Source of the DNA: Alistipes sp.
Lineage (GTDB): Bacteria > Bacteroidota > Bacteroidia > Bacteroidales > Rikenellaceae
Assembly (NCBI GenBank): GCA_017559615.1
Contig: JAFYRB010000087.1
Location: 31,557 to 95,556, forward strand
Reading direction: 5' to 3'
Length of the DNA: 64,000 nt
A program made the translations under genes and the position numbers. Below, piece by piece: positions 19,197 through 27,551 of this stretch. A model generated the notes under the pieces. It saw nothing but the letters and a program-made list of their open reading frames with translations. It ran no database searches and was not told where the DNA came from. How positions within the stretch are numbered: the first letter of the stretch is position 1; each line of letters begins with the position of its first letter.

Positions 19197-20102
19197 ATGG
19201 CACTTTCGAAACACGACATAAAGAGTATTGTTATGCCTCTGGCGATGGTTGTTGGAGCGTTGCTCTGTCGACCTTTGGCAGTTGTGGAGACGGCGACAAA
19301 TAATATGCTTACGCCGGTGCTTATCGCAGCGATGCTCTTTATCACCTTCTGTCGCATTGAGATTCGCGATATGCGTCTAAGTATCATCCACTTATGGATG
19401 CTTCTTATTCAGTTTCTCGGCTCCATCGTGGTATATTACATCGTTACGTTGCTACTCGGCGACACGGTAGGTCAGGGCGCTATGATATGTGTCCTTGCGC
19501 CTATTGCTATGGCTGCGGTGGTCATTGGCGGAATGCTCGGCGCGAACGTCACTACGATGGTGACTTACAGCCTTTTATGCAATCTCGTAACGGCAATCGT
19601 TGCGCCATTTATCCTCCACGCATTTGGTAATGGCACCTGCACGTTTTTGGGCATCATTGGCCGCGTGGCACCTACGCTTATCGCGCCATTTTTGGTAGCA
19701 CAGGTGCTTCGCTTCGTATGGCGTCGCGCGGCGGAGTGGGTTGCAGCACGCTCCTCGTTGTCGTTCTACCTTTGGCTAATATCGCTGGTATTGGTAATGG
19801 GCCGCACAACGGCATTTATCATCGACACGGATGCTGACATCATCGTGGAGGTGGAGTTGGCGCTGGTTGCTCTGGTGCTATGCCTCGTGCAGTTTAAGGT
19901 GGGACATATGCTTGGTCACGCATTGGGAGATGTCGTAGCGGGAGGACAGTCCGTAGGTCAGAAGAATACGATTTTGGCGATATGGATGACGCTCAACTTC
20001 CTTAACCCTATCGCCTCAATCGCACCTACGGCATATATCGTATGGCAGAACTTTGTGAATAGCTATCAAATCTATCGCACGAACCACAAGAGGCGAGCTT
20101 AA
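19197..20102 (+). CDS. BASS-family (bile acid:sodium symporter-like) transporter
   Basis: 301 aa, with nine or ten hydrophobic segments over the whole length. The pattern AMICVLAPIAMAAVVIGGMLGAN (about 95-117) and the later GQSVGQKNTILAIWMTLNFLNPIASIAPTAYI block are characteristic of the BASS/BART superfamily of sodium-coupled organic-anion carriers. The substrate cannot be read from sequence. It starts 2 bases after the amidase-like gene and shares its transcript, which ends at the strong hairpin at 20111. Confidence 0.75.
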   Translation: MALSKHDIKSIVMPLAMVVGALLCRPLAVVETATNNMLTPVLIAAMLFITFCRIEIRDMRLSIIHLWMLLIQFLGSIVVYYIVTLLLGDTVGQGAMICVLAPIAMAAVVIGGMLGANVTTMVTYSLLCNLVTAIVAPFILHAFGNGTCTFLGIIGRVAPTLIAPFLVAQVLRFVWRRAAEWVAARSSLSFYLWLISLVLVMGRTTAFIIDTDADIIVEVELALVALVLCLVQFKVGHMLGHALGDVVAGGQSVGQKNTILAIWMTLNFLNPIASIAPTAYIVWQNFVNSYQIYRTNHKRRA

Positions 20103-20110
20103 CGCAAAAA

Positions 20111-20143
20111 ATATGGTGTTGCTTACAGTAAGCAACACCATAT
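20111..20143. terminator. Strong bidirectional terminator
   Basis: A perfect 15-bp stem (ATATGGTGTTGCTTA against its complement) with a 3-base loop, A5 before and T4 after. It ends the BASS transcript (+) and can also end the convergent 20163 transcript (-). Confidence 0.9.
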
Positions 20144-20162
20144 TTTCTTCTCCCGTACAAGG

Positions 20163-20624
20163 TTACTTCTTACGCTCCTTCTCCTCGCTATGCTCCTCGG
20201 CCTTGATGCGAGCTATCTCGGCCTTTGCCTTTGCCTCCATACTCTTATACTCTGCCTCTACGGACTTTGTCTTTGCCTTTGCCGAGGCCATCTCCTGCTT
20301 ATACTGTGCCATCTGCTGCTTGTATGCTATATTGCCATTATCGTACTTGGCCTTAGCCTCCTTCACAATACGCTTCTGCTGCTCGATAGCCAACTTATAC
20401 TCCTCCTTAATGGCATCAAACTCCTTCTTTGCCAAGTCGATGCGGTCCTTCGCTGCATCAGTGATACGACGCTCCTCACTACGCACCTCCGCAATAGCAG
20501 TCTTACTCTCAGCAACAATACGGTCATACTCAATCTGTGCCTGCGCCAAGGTCTTCTCTGGCTCCTGTGCCGATGCCACCATAACAGACATTAAAGCGGC
20601 AAAAATCAATAAAAATCTCTTCAT
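20163..20624 (-). CDS. Exported small coiled-coil protein, function unknown
   Basis: 153 aa. Signal peptide at 1-19 (FLLIFAALMSVMVASAQ). The rest is almost pure charged helix rich in Ala, Glu and Lys with heptad-like spacing (KDRIDLAKKEFDAIKEEYKLA, then QMAQYKQEMASAKAKTKSVEAEY), predicting a long coiled coil in the periplasm. It ends in a basic/acidic tail (EEHSEEKERKK). I recognise no family, and a role as periplasmic scaffold or chaperone would be a guess. It is monocistronic, with its own promoter and terminator. Confidence 0.85.
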   Translation of the reverse strand: MKRFLLIFAALMSVMVASAQEPEKTLAQAQIEYDRIVAESKTAIAEVRSEERRITDAAKDRIDLAKKEFDAIKEEYKLAIEQQKRIVKEAKAKYDNGNIAYKQQMAQYKQEMASAKAKTKSVEAEYKSMEAKAKAEIARIKAEEHSEEKERKK

Positions 20625-20655
20625 ATCACTCTCAAGTTTTAAGTTCTTCGTAGTA

Positions 20656-20663
20656 CAAATGTA
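20656..20663 (-). promoter_or_regulatory. Candidate -7 element of the coiled-coil protein gene
   Basis: Minus-strand TACATTTG matches TAnnTTTG, 31 bases before the start codon. Confidence 0.5.
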
Positions 20664-20682
20664 AGAATTTTTATCCGCAGAA

Positions 20683-20716
20683 ACAAAAAAAAGTGGTGAT
20701 TATTTCATCACCACTT
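20683..20716 (-). terminator. Terminator at the 3' end of the PUL operon
   Basis: A 10-bp perfect stem (AAGTGGTGAT and ATCACCACTT) with a 6-base loop, followed on the minus strand by a T-run. It lies directly after the SusA-like gene. Confidence 0.88.
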
Positions 20717-20737
20717 CTTTATCCGTAGGTTTGTCGC

Positions 20738-22603
20738 CTATCGCTTAAACTCCACAATGAGAGTGGACATCGGCGCAACCTTCTTACCCTGCATCTTCAC
20801 AACCTCGCCCGAGATAACATCGCGTCCCTCGTTCAATTCGGCAGCAATCTCGGCGTAACGCGACCAAGGAATCTCTCGCTCCGCATCGGTATTGTTGATG
20901 TAGACAAAGACAACCTCCTCGTCGTTATAGCGGAAATAGGCATAGGTGTTATCGCGGTCAACAAAGTGCATAGTACTACCATTGTGGATAACATCCTTTG
21001 TCTTACGCCAATTCATAATCGTGCGTGTGAAGTCGAAGACCTCCTTCTGCGAGCCTACGTGCTGCGACTTATCGAAGAGATTCTGCTTATCGCCCTGCCA
21101 GCCTCCAGGGAAGTCAACACGGAGTGTTGGATGGCCCTTTGTGCGGTCCGTAGAGCGGAACATAAGCTCATCACCATAGAGAATCTGTGGCATACCACGA
21201 AGCGTTGCAAGAAGCGTATGCACAATCTTCATCTTACGGCTATCACCCTCGCAGACATCGCCAATACGGTCGGTGTCGTGGTTTGCAGCCATAATCATCA
21301 TATTCTGAAGGTCGTGGTACACGAAGTCGTGCGACAAAACATCGTAGATGCGTATCATACCCTTGCCCCACTCTACACGCGAGCCAGACTCGGTCATCGC
21401 AGCGCGGATAGCATCGTGAAGCGGGAAGTCCATAATAGACTTAAGGTGTGAGTCGAAGCCATCTTTATTTGCGTTACCACCCTGCCAATATGCCAGCTGT
21501 GGGATAGAGGATGTCCACACCTCGCCAACGATATTAAAGTTTGGATACTCCGCCATAACAGCCTCGCACCACTGGCTCATAGGCATCTTCTCGTTATATG
21601 GGTAGGTATCCACGCGGAAGCCATCCAAACCCGAATACTCTATCCACCACACTGCCCACTGCTTGAAGTAGTTCAACAGGAATGGGTTATCAAGGTTCAT
21701 ATCTGCCATCGAGCGGTCGAACCATCCACTCTCCATCTGATACAAGTCGGCTGCCGAGGCGTTGAAATCCATATTCGTTGAGAAGGTCCAATTCGACTGC
21801 GTATACTTCGACCACTGGTGTGTCCAATCCTCGAAAGGCTGGTCGTCGTACCACCAATGCGACGTTGAGCTATGGTTAGGCACGATATCCATAATAACCT
21901 TCAAGTCGCGCTTGTGACACTCCTCGACGTAACTCTTGAACAACTCGTTAGAGCCGTAGCGTGGGTCGATAAGGTAGTAGTCGCTGCACGAGTAGCCGTG
22001 ATACGAAGCACCATTCTCGTTATCGAGTAGAAGCGGCGTAGACCAGATAGCCGTAGCACCGAGGTCGGCAATATAGTCCAGATGGTCAATCATACCTTGC
22101 AAATCTCCACCGTGACGGCGACCAGGAATAGAGCGCTGTGCCTTCTCGGCGGTATCCTCCGTAGAGTCGTTATCAGGATTACCATTAGCAAAGCGGTCAG
22201 GCATAATGAGGTAGACCATATCTGCCGTGGTAAAACTTGTACGCTCACGTGAACCCTCCTTACGCTCGGCAATCTCATACTCATAATCGTAGTTGCGCTT
22301 GCCATCGCTGAAGCGCAACGTATATGTTCCCGCCTTGGCATCTACTGCCACCGCAACATCCACAAAGAGATAGTTAGGGCTATCGGCCTTATGCACTGCC
22401 GTAACCTCCACGCCACAAGCCTCTGGCAGAATCTCCACATCATATGCCGAGATACCATCGCCATTGACCATAAGCTGCAATGGGGTGTTCATACCCACCC
22501 ACCACGATAGTGGCTCAACGTGCTTAATCTCAAACTTTGGCTTCGCAGCCATCGCCGTAACGGCAACGCAGAGAAGCATAACAACACTAAATAGTCGTCT
22601 CAT
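20738..22603 (-). CDS. GH13 neopullulanase/cyclomaltodextrinase, SusA-like, exported
   Basis: 621 aa. Signal peptide at 1-20 (VAVTAMAAKPK, type I), so probably periplasmic. An N-terminal beta-sandwich (about 24-115) of the cyclomaltodextrinase type is followed by the GH13 barrel: MPDRFANGN and the VPNHSS region, catalytic nucleophile Asp332 (DGFRVD), acid/base Glu361 (VGEVW) and transition-state Asp443 (ANHDTDR). It should hydrolyse malto-oligosaccharides or pullulan fragments entering through SusC. It is the last gene of the nine-gene PUL operon and is followed by the terminator. Confidence 0.93.
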   Translation of the reverse strand: MRRLFSVVMLLCVAVTAMAAKPKFEIKHVEPLSWWVGMNTPLQLMVNGDGISAYDVEILPEACGVEVTAVHKADSPNYLFVDVAVAVDAKAGTYTLRFSDGKRNYDYEYEIAERKEGSRERTSFTTADMVYLIMPDRFANGNPDNDSTEDTAEKAQRSIPGRRHGGDLQGMIDHLDYIADLGATAIWSTPLLLDNENGASYHGYSCSDYYLIDPRYGSNELFKSYVEECHKRDLKVIMDIVPNHSSTSHWWYDDQPFEDWTHQWSKYTQSNWTFSTNMDFNASAADLYQMESGWFDRSMADMNLDNPFLLNYFKQWAVWWIEYSGLDGFRVDTYPYNEKMPMSQWCEAVMAEYPNFNIVGEVWTSSIPQLAYWQGGNANKDGFDSHLKSIMDFPLHDAIRAAMTESGSRVEWGKGMIRIYDVLSHDFVYHDLQNMMIMAANHDTDRIGDVCEGDSRKMKIVHTLLATLRGMPQILYGDELMFRSTDRTKGHPTLRVDFPGGWQGDKQNLFDKSQHVGSQKEVFDFTRTIMNWRKTKDVIHNGSTMHFVDRDNTYAYFRYNDEEVVFVYINNTDAEREIPWSRYAEIAAELNEGRDVISGEVVKMQGKKVAPMSTLIVEFKR

Positions 22604-22625
22604 ATCTCACAATTTTCAATAATTC

Positions 22626-23909
22626 TTACTTCACCAATATCTGATAGCTCCAAGGCTCTATATCACGCTCGACGTGGTCCGATAACTCAACGCGCTCACC
22701 CGAGATAGCATTCTTATAGACTCCTGCGTAGATTCCCGTGCGGAAGTCGGCGTGAATAGTATATGGCGAGAGGTTTACGATAGCCACAACACGGCTACCA
22801 TCTACCTCCCTCACGAAGGTCATCATACAATCCTTGGCGTTATTCTCAATCTCTATCATCTCGCCGCCACGCTCTCCCGCCGCCAACGCTCGCTCCCTAT
22901 GCTTTAGGGCGCAAAGGCTTCGGTATAGCTTCGTGGCGTAGGTCTCGGTATATCGCTCCTGAGGTATCGCATCGCGCTCGAAGAACTCAAACGAGTGGTC
23001 GTAGCCCACCTCCTGACCTGTGTAGATAAGCGGCATTGTCGAAGGCATAAGGAATGTCATAGCGGTCATAACCTCCAGCGCACGACCGAAACGCGACTGC
23101 TCTGAGCCACTCCACGAATTTTCGTCGTGGTTCGACGTGAAGCTCATACGCATAGCCTCGCGAGGATAACGCGCACGCTCCGCGTGGATAGCATTTCGCA
23201 AGTCCCACACGCGGCGAGCACCCTTCGCGATATCGACCATAATGTGATGCACGTTCCACTGATAGCTCATATTGAAGGCCATATCGAAGAGGTTATCCTC
23301 CTCGGCCTCGGCAAGCATAAAGATATCCTCCTTGATGCTATGCAGCTCCGCAGATACCTCCTGCCAGAACTCAATAGGCACCAACATCGCCATATCGCAA
23401 CGGAAGCCATCAACGCCAAACTCCTCAACCCAGTAGCGCATAGCATCTATCTGGCCACGCCATACATCGTGGTTTGCATAGTTTAGCTTCGCAGTATCGG
23501 TCCAATCCCAAGGCACCTTCGCCTCGCCATTCTCATCACGTTCGTACCAATCTGCGGGCTTCTCGCTAATCCACCTTGCATCACGTGCCGTATGGTTAGC
23601 AACCCAGTCAAGCAACACGCGGATACCCATAGCGTGGGCAGCAGAGACAAAAGCGCGAAAATCATCCGACGTACCAAACTCCGAGTTTACAGCCGTATAA
23701 TCTTTGATAGAGTAGTAGGAGCCGAGCGTGCCTTTGCGTCCCTCTTCGCCGATTGGGTAGATAGGCATAAGCCAGATAGCGTCGATGCCTATGGCGCGGA
23801 GGAATGGAAGGCGCTCGATAGCGGCATTGAACGTACCCTCGGGGGTGAACTGCCTAACGTTCAACTCATAAAGTACCGCAGAATAACTCCATTCAGGATT
23901 CTTATACAT
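22626..23909 (-). CDS. GH13 alpha-amylase-family enzyme without signal peptide
   Basis: 427 aa. It starts directly with MYKNPEWSYSAVLYELNVRQ, with no signal peptide or lipobox, so it is probably cytosolic. The catalytic set is complete: Asp172 (DGFRCD), Glu201 (LAEAEE) and Asp262 (TSNHDENSW). It is clearly paralogous to the upstream lipoprotein enzyme (same LYELNVRQ opening, LGSYYSI.DY, DWVANHT and TSNHDENSW blocks). The pair looks like a duplication with different cell addresses. It would finish oligosaccharides imported by the MFS transporter (inferred). A terminator-like hairpin precedes it. Confidence 0.9.
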   Translation of the reverse strand: MYKNPEWSYSAVLYELNVRQFTPEGTFNAAIERLPFLRAIGIDAIWLMPIYPIGEEGRKGTLGSYYSIKDYTAVNSEFGTSDDFRAFVSAAHAMGIRVLLDWVANHTARDARWISEKPADWYERDENGEAKVPWDWTDTAKLNYANHDVWRGQIDAMRYWVEEFGVDGFRCDMAMLVPIEFWQEVSAELHSIKEDIFMLAEAEEDNLFDMAFNMSYQWNVHHIMVDIAKGARRVWDLRNAIHAERARYPREAMRMSFTSNHDENSWSGSEQSRFGRALEVMTAMTFLMPSTMPLIYTGQEVGYDHSFEFFERDAIPQERYTETYATKLYRSLCALKHRERALAAGERGGEMIEIENNAKDCMMTFVREVDGSRVVAIVNLSPYTIHADFRTGIYAGVYKNAISGERVELSDHVERDIEPWSYQILVK

Positions 23910-23924
23910 ATAATCACATATAAA

Positions 23925-23956
23925 AACATCTGGCAGGGACTACCCTACCAGATGTT
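23925..23956 (-). terminator. Terminator-like hairpin inside the PUL operon
   Basis: On the minus strand AACATCTGGTAGGG, loop TAGT, CCCTGCCAGATGTT: 14 pairs with one U-G, followed by a T-run (five Ts counting the stem end) before the 22626 gene. No new promoter is evident in the gap, so this is likely an attenuator or leaky terminator. Confidence 0.7.
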
Positions 23957-23971
23957 GTATTAGGGATAGGT

Positions 23972-25369
23972 TTACTTCGCCAAAAGGTAGAACTGCCAAG
24001 GTGCCAACTCCAAAGACTCACCAGCCTCCAAAGTAACATCCTTGCCACAAGCGCAGCGATACTCACCTGCTACAGCCTCCGCAACTACGAAAGTCTGTGG
24101 CTCTGCAGAGAAGTTGAATACGCAGAATACGTAGTTCTCCTCGTTCTGGCGTGTGAATGCCAATACTGCCTCTGGAGCCTCCTCGATGATAGTCATAGGA
24201 GCTACATCCTTACCAGCTGCAAGAGCAGAGTTATCGTGACGGAATGCGCAGAGGTTCTTATAGAACTCGCGGTACTCCTTACCATACTCCAAATCTACAA
24301 GCTCCTCGATAGAGTCCTTCTCGAAGAATGCCAAGCGGCGGTCGAGACCAATCTCCTGACCTGTGTAGATAAGTGGCTGTGACTTTGGAAGTACGAATGT
24401 AAGAGCTGCGAAGGTCTTGTGAGCATCGCCCATACGCTCCATCTCGGTACCAGCCCAAGAGTTCTCGTCGTGGTTAGAGGTAAACATAAGACGCATTGCA
24501 GGTGCAGGATACTTCTCATCGTCGCGTACGAGATACTCCTTCAAATCCTTAACGCTCTTTGCATCGGTCTTGATAGTGCCATCACCTGCTACGTTCTTAG
24601 TCTCGCTACCACCCTTTGCCATAGCGTTGAAGATGTGGTGAAGCTCCCAAGCGTAAGTAGCCTCGAAGCCACAGCGGTGCAACCACTGCTCCTCACCCTC
24701 GGCCAATAGGTATACGTCAGGGTTAATCTTGCGAATCTCCTTCCAAGCGTTTGCCCAAAAATTACCAGGAACGTTCATAGCAACATCGCAACGGTAGCCA
24801 TCCACGCCCTTCTCAATCCAGAACTTCAACGCGTCGAGCATAGCAAGGCGCATCTCCTCATTATCATAGTTGAGCTTCGCGATATCTGTCCAGTCGTACT
24901 CCACGATAGGAAGGCCTGTAGAGTCGTCCATAACGTACCAATCCTTCTTACCCTCGTTCCACCAGTTAGCATCGCGTGATGTGTGGTTAGCAACCCAGTC
25001 GATGATAACCTTCATACCGAGGTCGTGAGCCGTAGCAAGGAAGTGGTCGAAATCCTCCATAGTACCAAACTCAGGGTTGATAGCCTTGTAGTCGATGATT
25101 GAGTAGTATGAGCCAAGTGAACCCTTACGCTCCTCGATACCGATAGGGCTTACAGGCATAAGCCACAAGATATCAACACCCATATCCTTCAACTCTGGAA
25201 GATACTTCTCCGCAGCGGCGAAGGTACCCTCAACGGTTGCCTGACGGATGTTAAGCTCATAAACTACCGAGTTAAACTTGTTGAACTCACGCTGTGCCTC
25301 CTGCTTTGGGCAGTTGCAGCAGCTTACGAATGTCGCGATAGCTGCGACGAACAATAAAAACTTCTTCAT
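23972..25369 (-). CDS. GH13 alpha-amylase-family lipoprotein
   Basis: 465 aa from the ATG at 25369. An upstream ATG would add 10 residues ahead of the signal peptide and is unlikely. The signal ends in lipobox FVSC with Cys17. Catalytic residues are Asp195 (DGYRCD), Glu224 (LLAEGEE) and Asp301 (TSNHDENSW). It is membrane-anchored, on the outer membrane or the periplasmic face; no clear lipoprotein-export signal is visible after the cysteine. It is paralogous to the 22626 enzyme. It lies 16 bases downstream of the larger GH13 lipoprotein gene. Confidence 0.92.
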   Translation of the reverse strand: MKKFLLFVAAIATFVSCCNCPKQEAQREFNKFNSVVYELNIRQATVEGTFAAAEKYLPELKDMGVDILWLMPVSPIGIEERKGSLGSYYSIIDYKAINPEFGTMEDFDHFLATAHDLGMKVIIDWVANHTSRDANWWNEGKKDWYVMDDSTGLPIVEYDWTDIAKLNYDNEEMRLAMLDALKFWIEKGVDGYRCDVAMNVPGNFWANAWKEIRKINPDVYLLAEGEEQWLHRCGFEATYAWELHHIFNAMAKGGSETKNVAGDGTIKTDAKSVKDLKEYLVRDDEKYPAPAMRLMFTSNHDENSWAGTEMERMGDAHKTFAALTFVLPKSQPLIYTGQEIGLDRRLAFFEKDSIEELVDLEYGKEYREFYKNLCAFRHDNSALAAGKDVAPMTIIEEAPEAVLAFTRQNEENYVFCVFNFSAEPQTFVVAEAVAGEYRCACGKDVTLEAGESLELAPWQFYLLAK

Positions 25370-25385
25370 ATTATTTAGATTTAAT

Positions 25386-27503
25386 TTATTTGTTTGCAAT
25401 TACATAGCCGTACGCAGGAATTGTAACCTCGATAGTGTTACGCTCTACCATCTGCGCATTACCGCCCTCGGTAGCAATCGCTACGTTCACGCTCTCAGCC
25501 TCCATAAACTCTGGAAGTGTAACCTGAATGCTCTTCTCTGCGCCACGAACGTTCAACGCCACAACGACATATTCGCCCATATAGTGACGTACGAATACCC
25601 AAGCCTCATCGTCGACATACAACGTACGGAAATCACCATACATCAATGGCATAGACGAGCGGCGATACTTCAACAATGCCTGTGTCTGCGCAAACTCCTT
25701 CACCTGATGGTCGTTGCTGCACTCGAAGGTCATCATATCGCGGTTATCAGGGTCGTTAGCACCTGGAACACCATACTCATCACCCTGATAGATACAAGGA
25801 ACACCAGGAACGGTAGTTATGATAGCCTTCAACAACTGCAAGCCTGCGTGGCCCTTATCCATATCGCCAACCACAACCTCGCGGTGCCAACCCTCGGCCT
25901 TATCGTCGATACCCCAAAGAGGCATATCGCCACCAGCCAATGAGATGAAACGTGGCTTATCGTGGTTACCTGTGATGTTACCCATAGTGTGGTGTGAGCC
26001 ATAAGCAGCCTCCGACTCCTCAACGGTAGCAGCGATAGTACGCATCGAACGGCTCTCATCTACGATAACGTCGCGTGAGTTGTGATAGAGGTTGAAGTCG
26101 AACTGCGAGTCGATCATACCACTCTTAACATACGAGCCGATAAGCTCCACAGAGCCATAGGTCTCGCCAATCTGCCACATATTACGCTCTGGCATCGCCG
26201 ACTTCATCTTATGAGTAAGCATACGCCAGTAGTTCAATGGAATATGCTTGCACGCATCGTGACGGTAGCCATCGAAGTCGAAATTCTTAACCCAGTGTAA
26301 TGCCGAGTCGGTCATAGGCTCGCACACCTCCTCACGCTCCAAGTCGAGTGTTGGGATATGCTTATCGAACCACGTTGTAAGACGCTGCTCATCCCACAAA
26401 CCGATATTCTCACGGCCATCAGGCAAGATAAGCTGTGTGGTCCAATCAGGATGCTCCTGAAGAACTGGAGAGTTGATATGAAGGTGGTTAGCAACATAGT
26501 CGAGAATCACGTTGAACTCATTGTCGTGAGCCGTAGCAAGCATCTCGCGAAGCTCATCCTCGGTACCGAAGCGCTTATCCACGACAGTGCTATATATAGG
26601 CCAGTAGCCGTGGTAGCCCGAGAACTTCGTATCTGGGTTTACATTCTGGCCCCACGCATCGTAAGGGTTCTGCGTGATAGGCGAAATCCAGATTGTTGTA
26701 ATACCCAAATCCTCAAAGAAGCCATCGTTGATTTTTGCTGTGATACCTGCAAGGTCACCACCCTGATAGTCAACCTTATCCAACACCTCTGGAGAGTTAA
26801 TCTTCCAGTCGTTAGCGGTGTTACCATTGTTGAAACGGTCAATCATCAACGAGTACAAAATCTGTGACTGGTGGTCTGTACGACGAATATCCTCGGCTGA
26901 TGTAACAACCTCACCGCGCTCCAAAGGAATCAACACATCGTTGAAGCGGCCATCTGCAGATGCTGCATATACGCGGATTACAGAGCGCTCATACTCCTTT
27001 GCGCACTCTGGGATAAAGACAATAATCACACCGCCATCTACCACAACATCCTCAATAACACGATTCTGCCACATTGCCAAAGCCTCAACAACAGGCTTAT
27101 TAACAGCAACTCGAACACAACCCTCATCCGCGCTATAGCTTGACATATAGCTATCCTTATCGCGATTACCGCCAAGTGTCACGATAGAGAGTGGCTCGCC
27201 ATCGTGCCATACCTCAACAGTAGATACCAAAACCTCGGCCTCGGTTGCTACCGCGAACTCCGACCAGTCGCCGCTAAGATTCTGAAGCACAAGGCGCTCA
27301 TCCTCGGTTGTAACGTTGTCAGCACCAACCCACTGTGGGTAGTAGTCGGTAAGATAGTGTGTAGTCTCGCCCTTCATAACGCCCATAGGCATTACAGGAG
27401 CAATAGCGTCAAGATTGAACTTGACCTCGCCACTCGCACACGACACCATCACGAATGATAGTACCGCAGCGGCAGCTACTCGAAAAATTGATGTAACTCT
27501 CAT
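25386..27503 (-). CDS. GH13 alpha-amylase lipoprotein (SusG-position enzyme)
   Basis: 705 aa. Lipoprotein signal with lipobox VMVSC, Cys22. About 180 residues of beta-rich N-terminal region precede the GH13 barrel, which begins near 213 (QILYSLMIDRFNNGN). Catalytic residues are Asp416 (DGYRHD), Glu447 (QIGETYG) and Asp515 (TGNHDKPR). Size and lipid anchor resemble SusG, the surface amylase of the B. thetaiotaomicron starch system, though the N-terminal region differs from SusG's inserted CBM58. It probably makes the first cuts on the bound glucan at the surface (inferred). Confidence 0.9.
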   Translation of the reverse strand: MRVTSIFRVAAAAVLSFVMVSCASGEVKFNLDAIAPVMPMGVMKGETTHYLTDYYPQWVGADNVTTEDERLVLQNLSGDWSEFAVATEAEVLVSTVEVWHDGEPLSIVTLGGNRDKDSYMSSYSADEGCVRVAVNKPVVEALAMWQNRVIEDVVVDGGVIIVFIPECAKEYERSVIRVYAASADGRFNDVLIPLERGEVVTSAEDIRRTDHQSQILYSLMIDRFNNGNTANDWKINSPEVLDKVDYQGGDLAGITAKINDGFFEDLGITTIWISPITQNPYDAWGQNVNPDTKFSGYHGYWPIYSTVVDKRFGTEDELREMLATAHDNEFNVILDYVANHLHINSPVLQEHPDWTTQLILPDGRENIGLWDEQRLTTWFDKHIPTLDLEREEVCEPMTDSALHWVKNFDFDGYRHDACKHIPLNYWRMLTHKMKSAMPERNMWQIGETYGSVELIGSYVKSGMIDSQFDFNLYHNSRDVIVDESRSMRTIAATVEESEAAYGSHHTMGNITGNHDKPRFISLAGGDMPLWGIDDKAEGWHREVVVGDMDKGHAGLQLLKAIITTVPGVPCIYQGDEYGVPGANDPDNRDMMTFECSNDHQVKEFAQTQALLKYRRSSMPLMYGDFRTLYVDDEAWVFVRHYMGEYVVVALNVRGAEKSIQVTLPEFMEAESVNVAIATEGGNAQMVERNTIEVTIPAYGYVIANK

Positions 27504-27551
27504 ATTGTTTATGTTTTTAGTTTGTTTTCATCGTAATGTTACCCCCATAGG

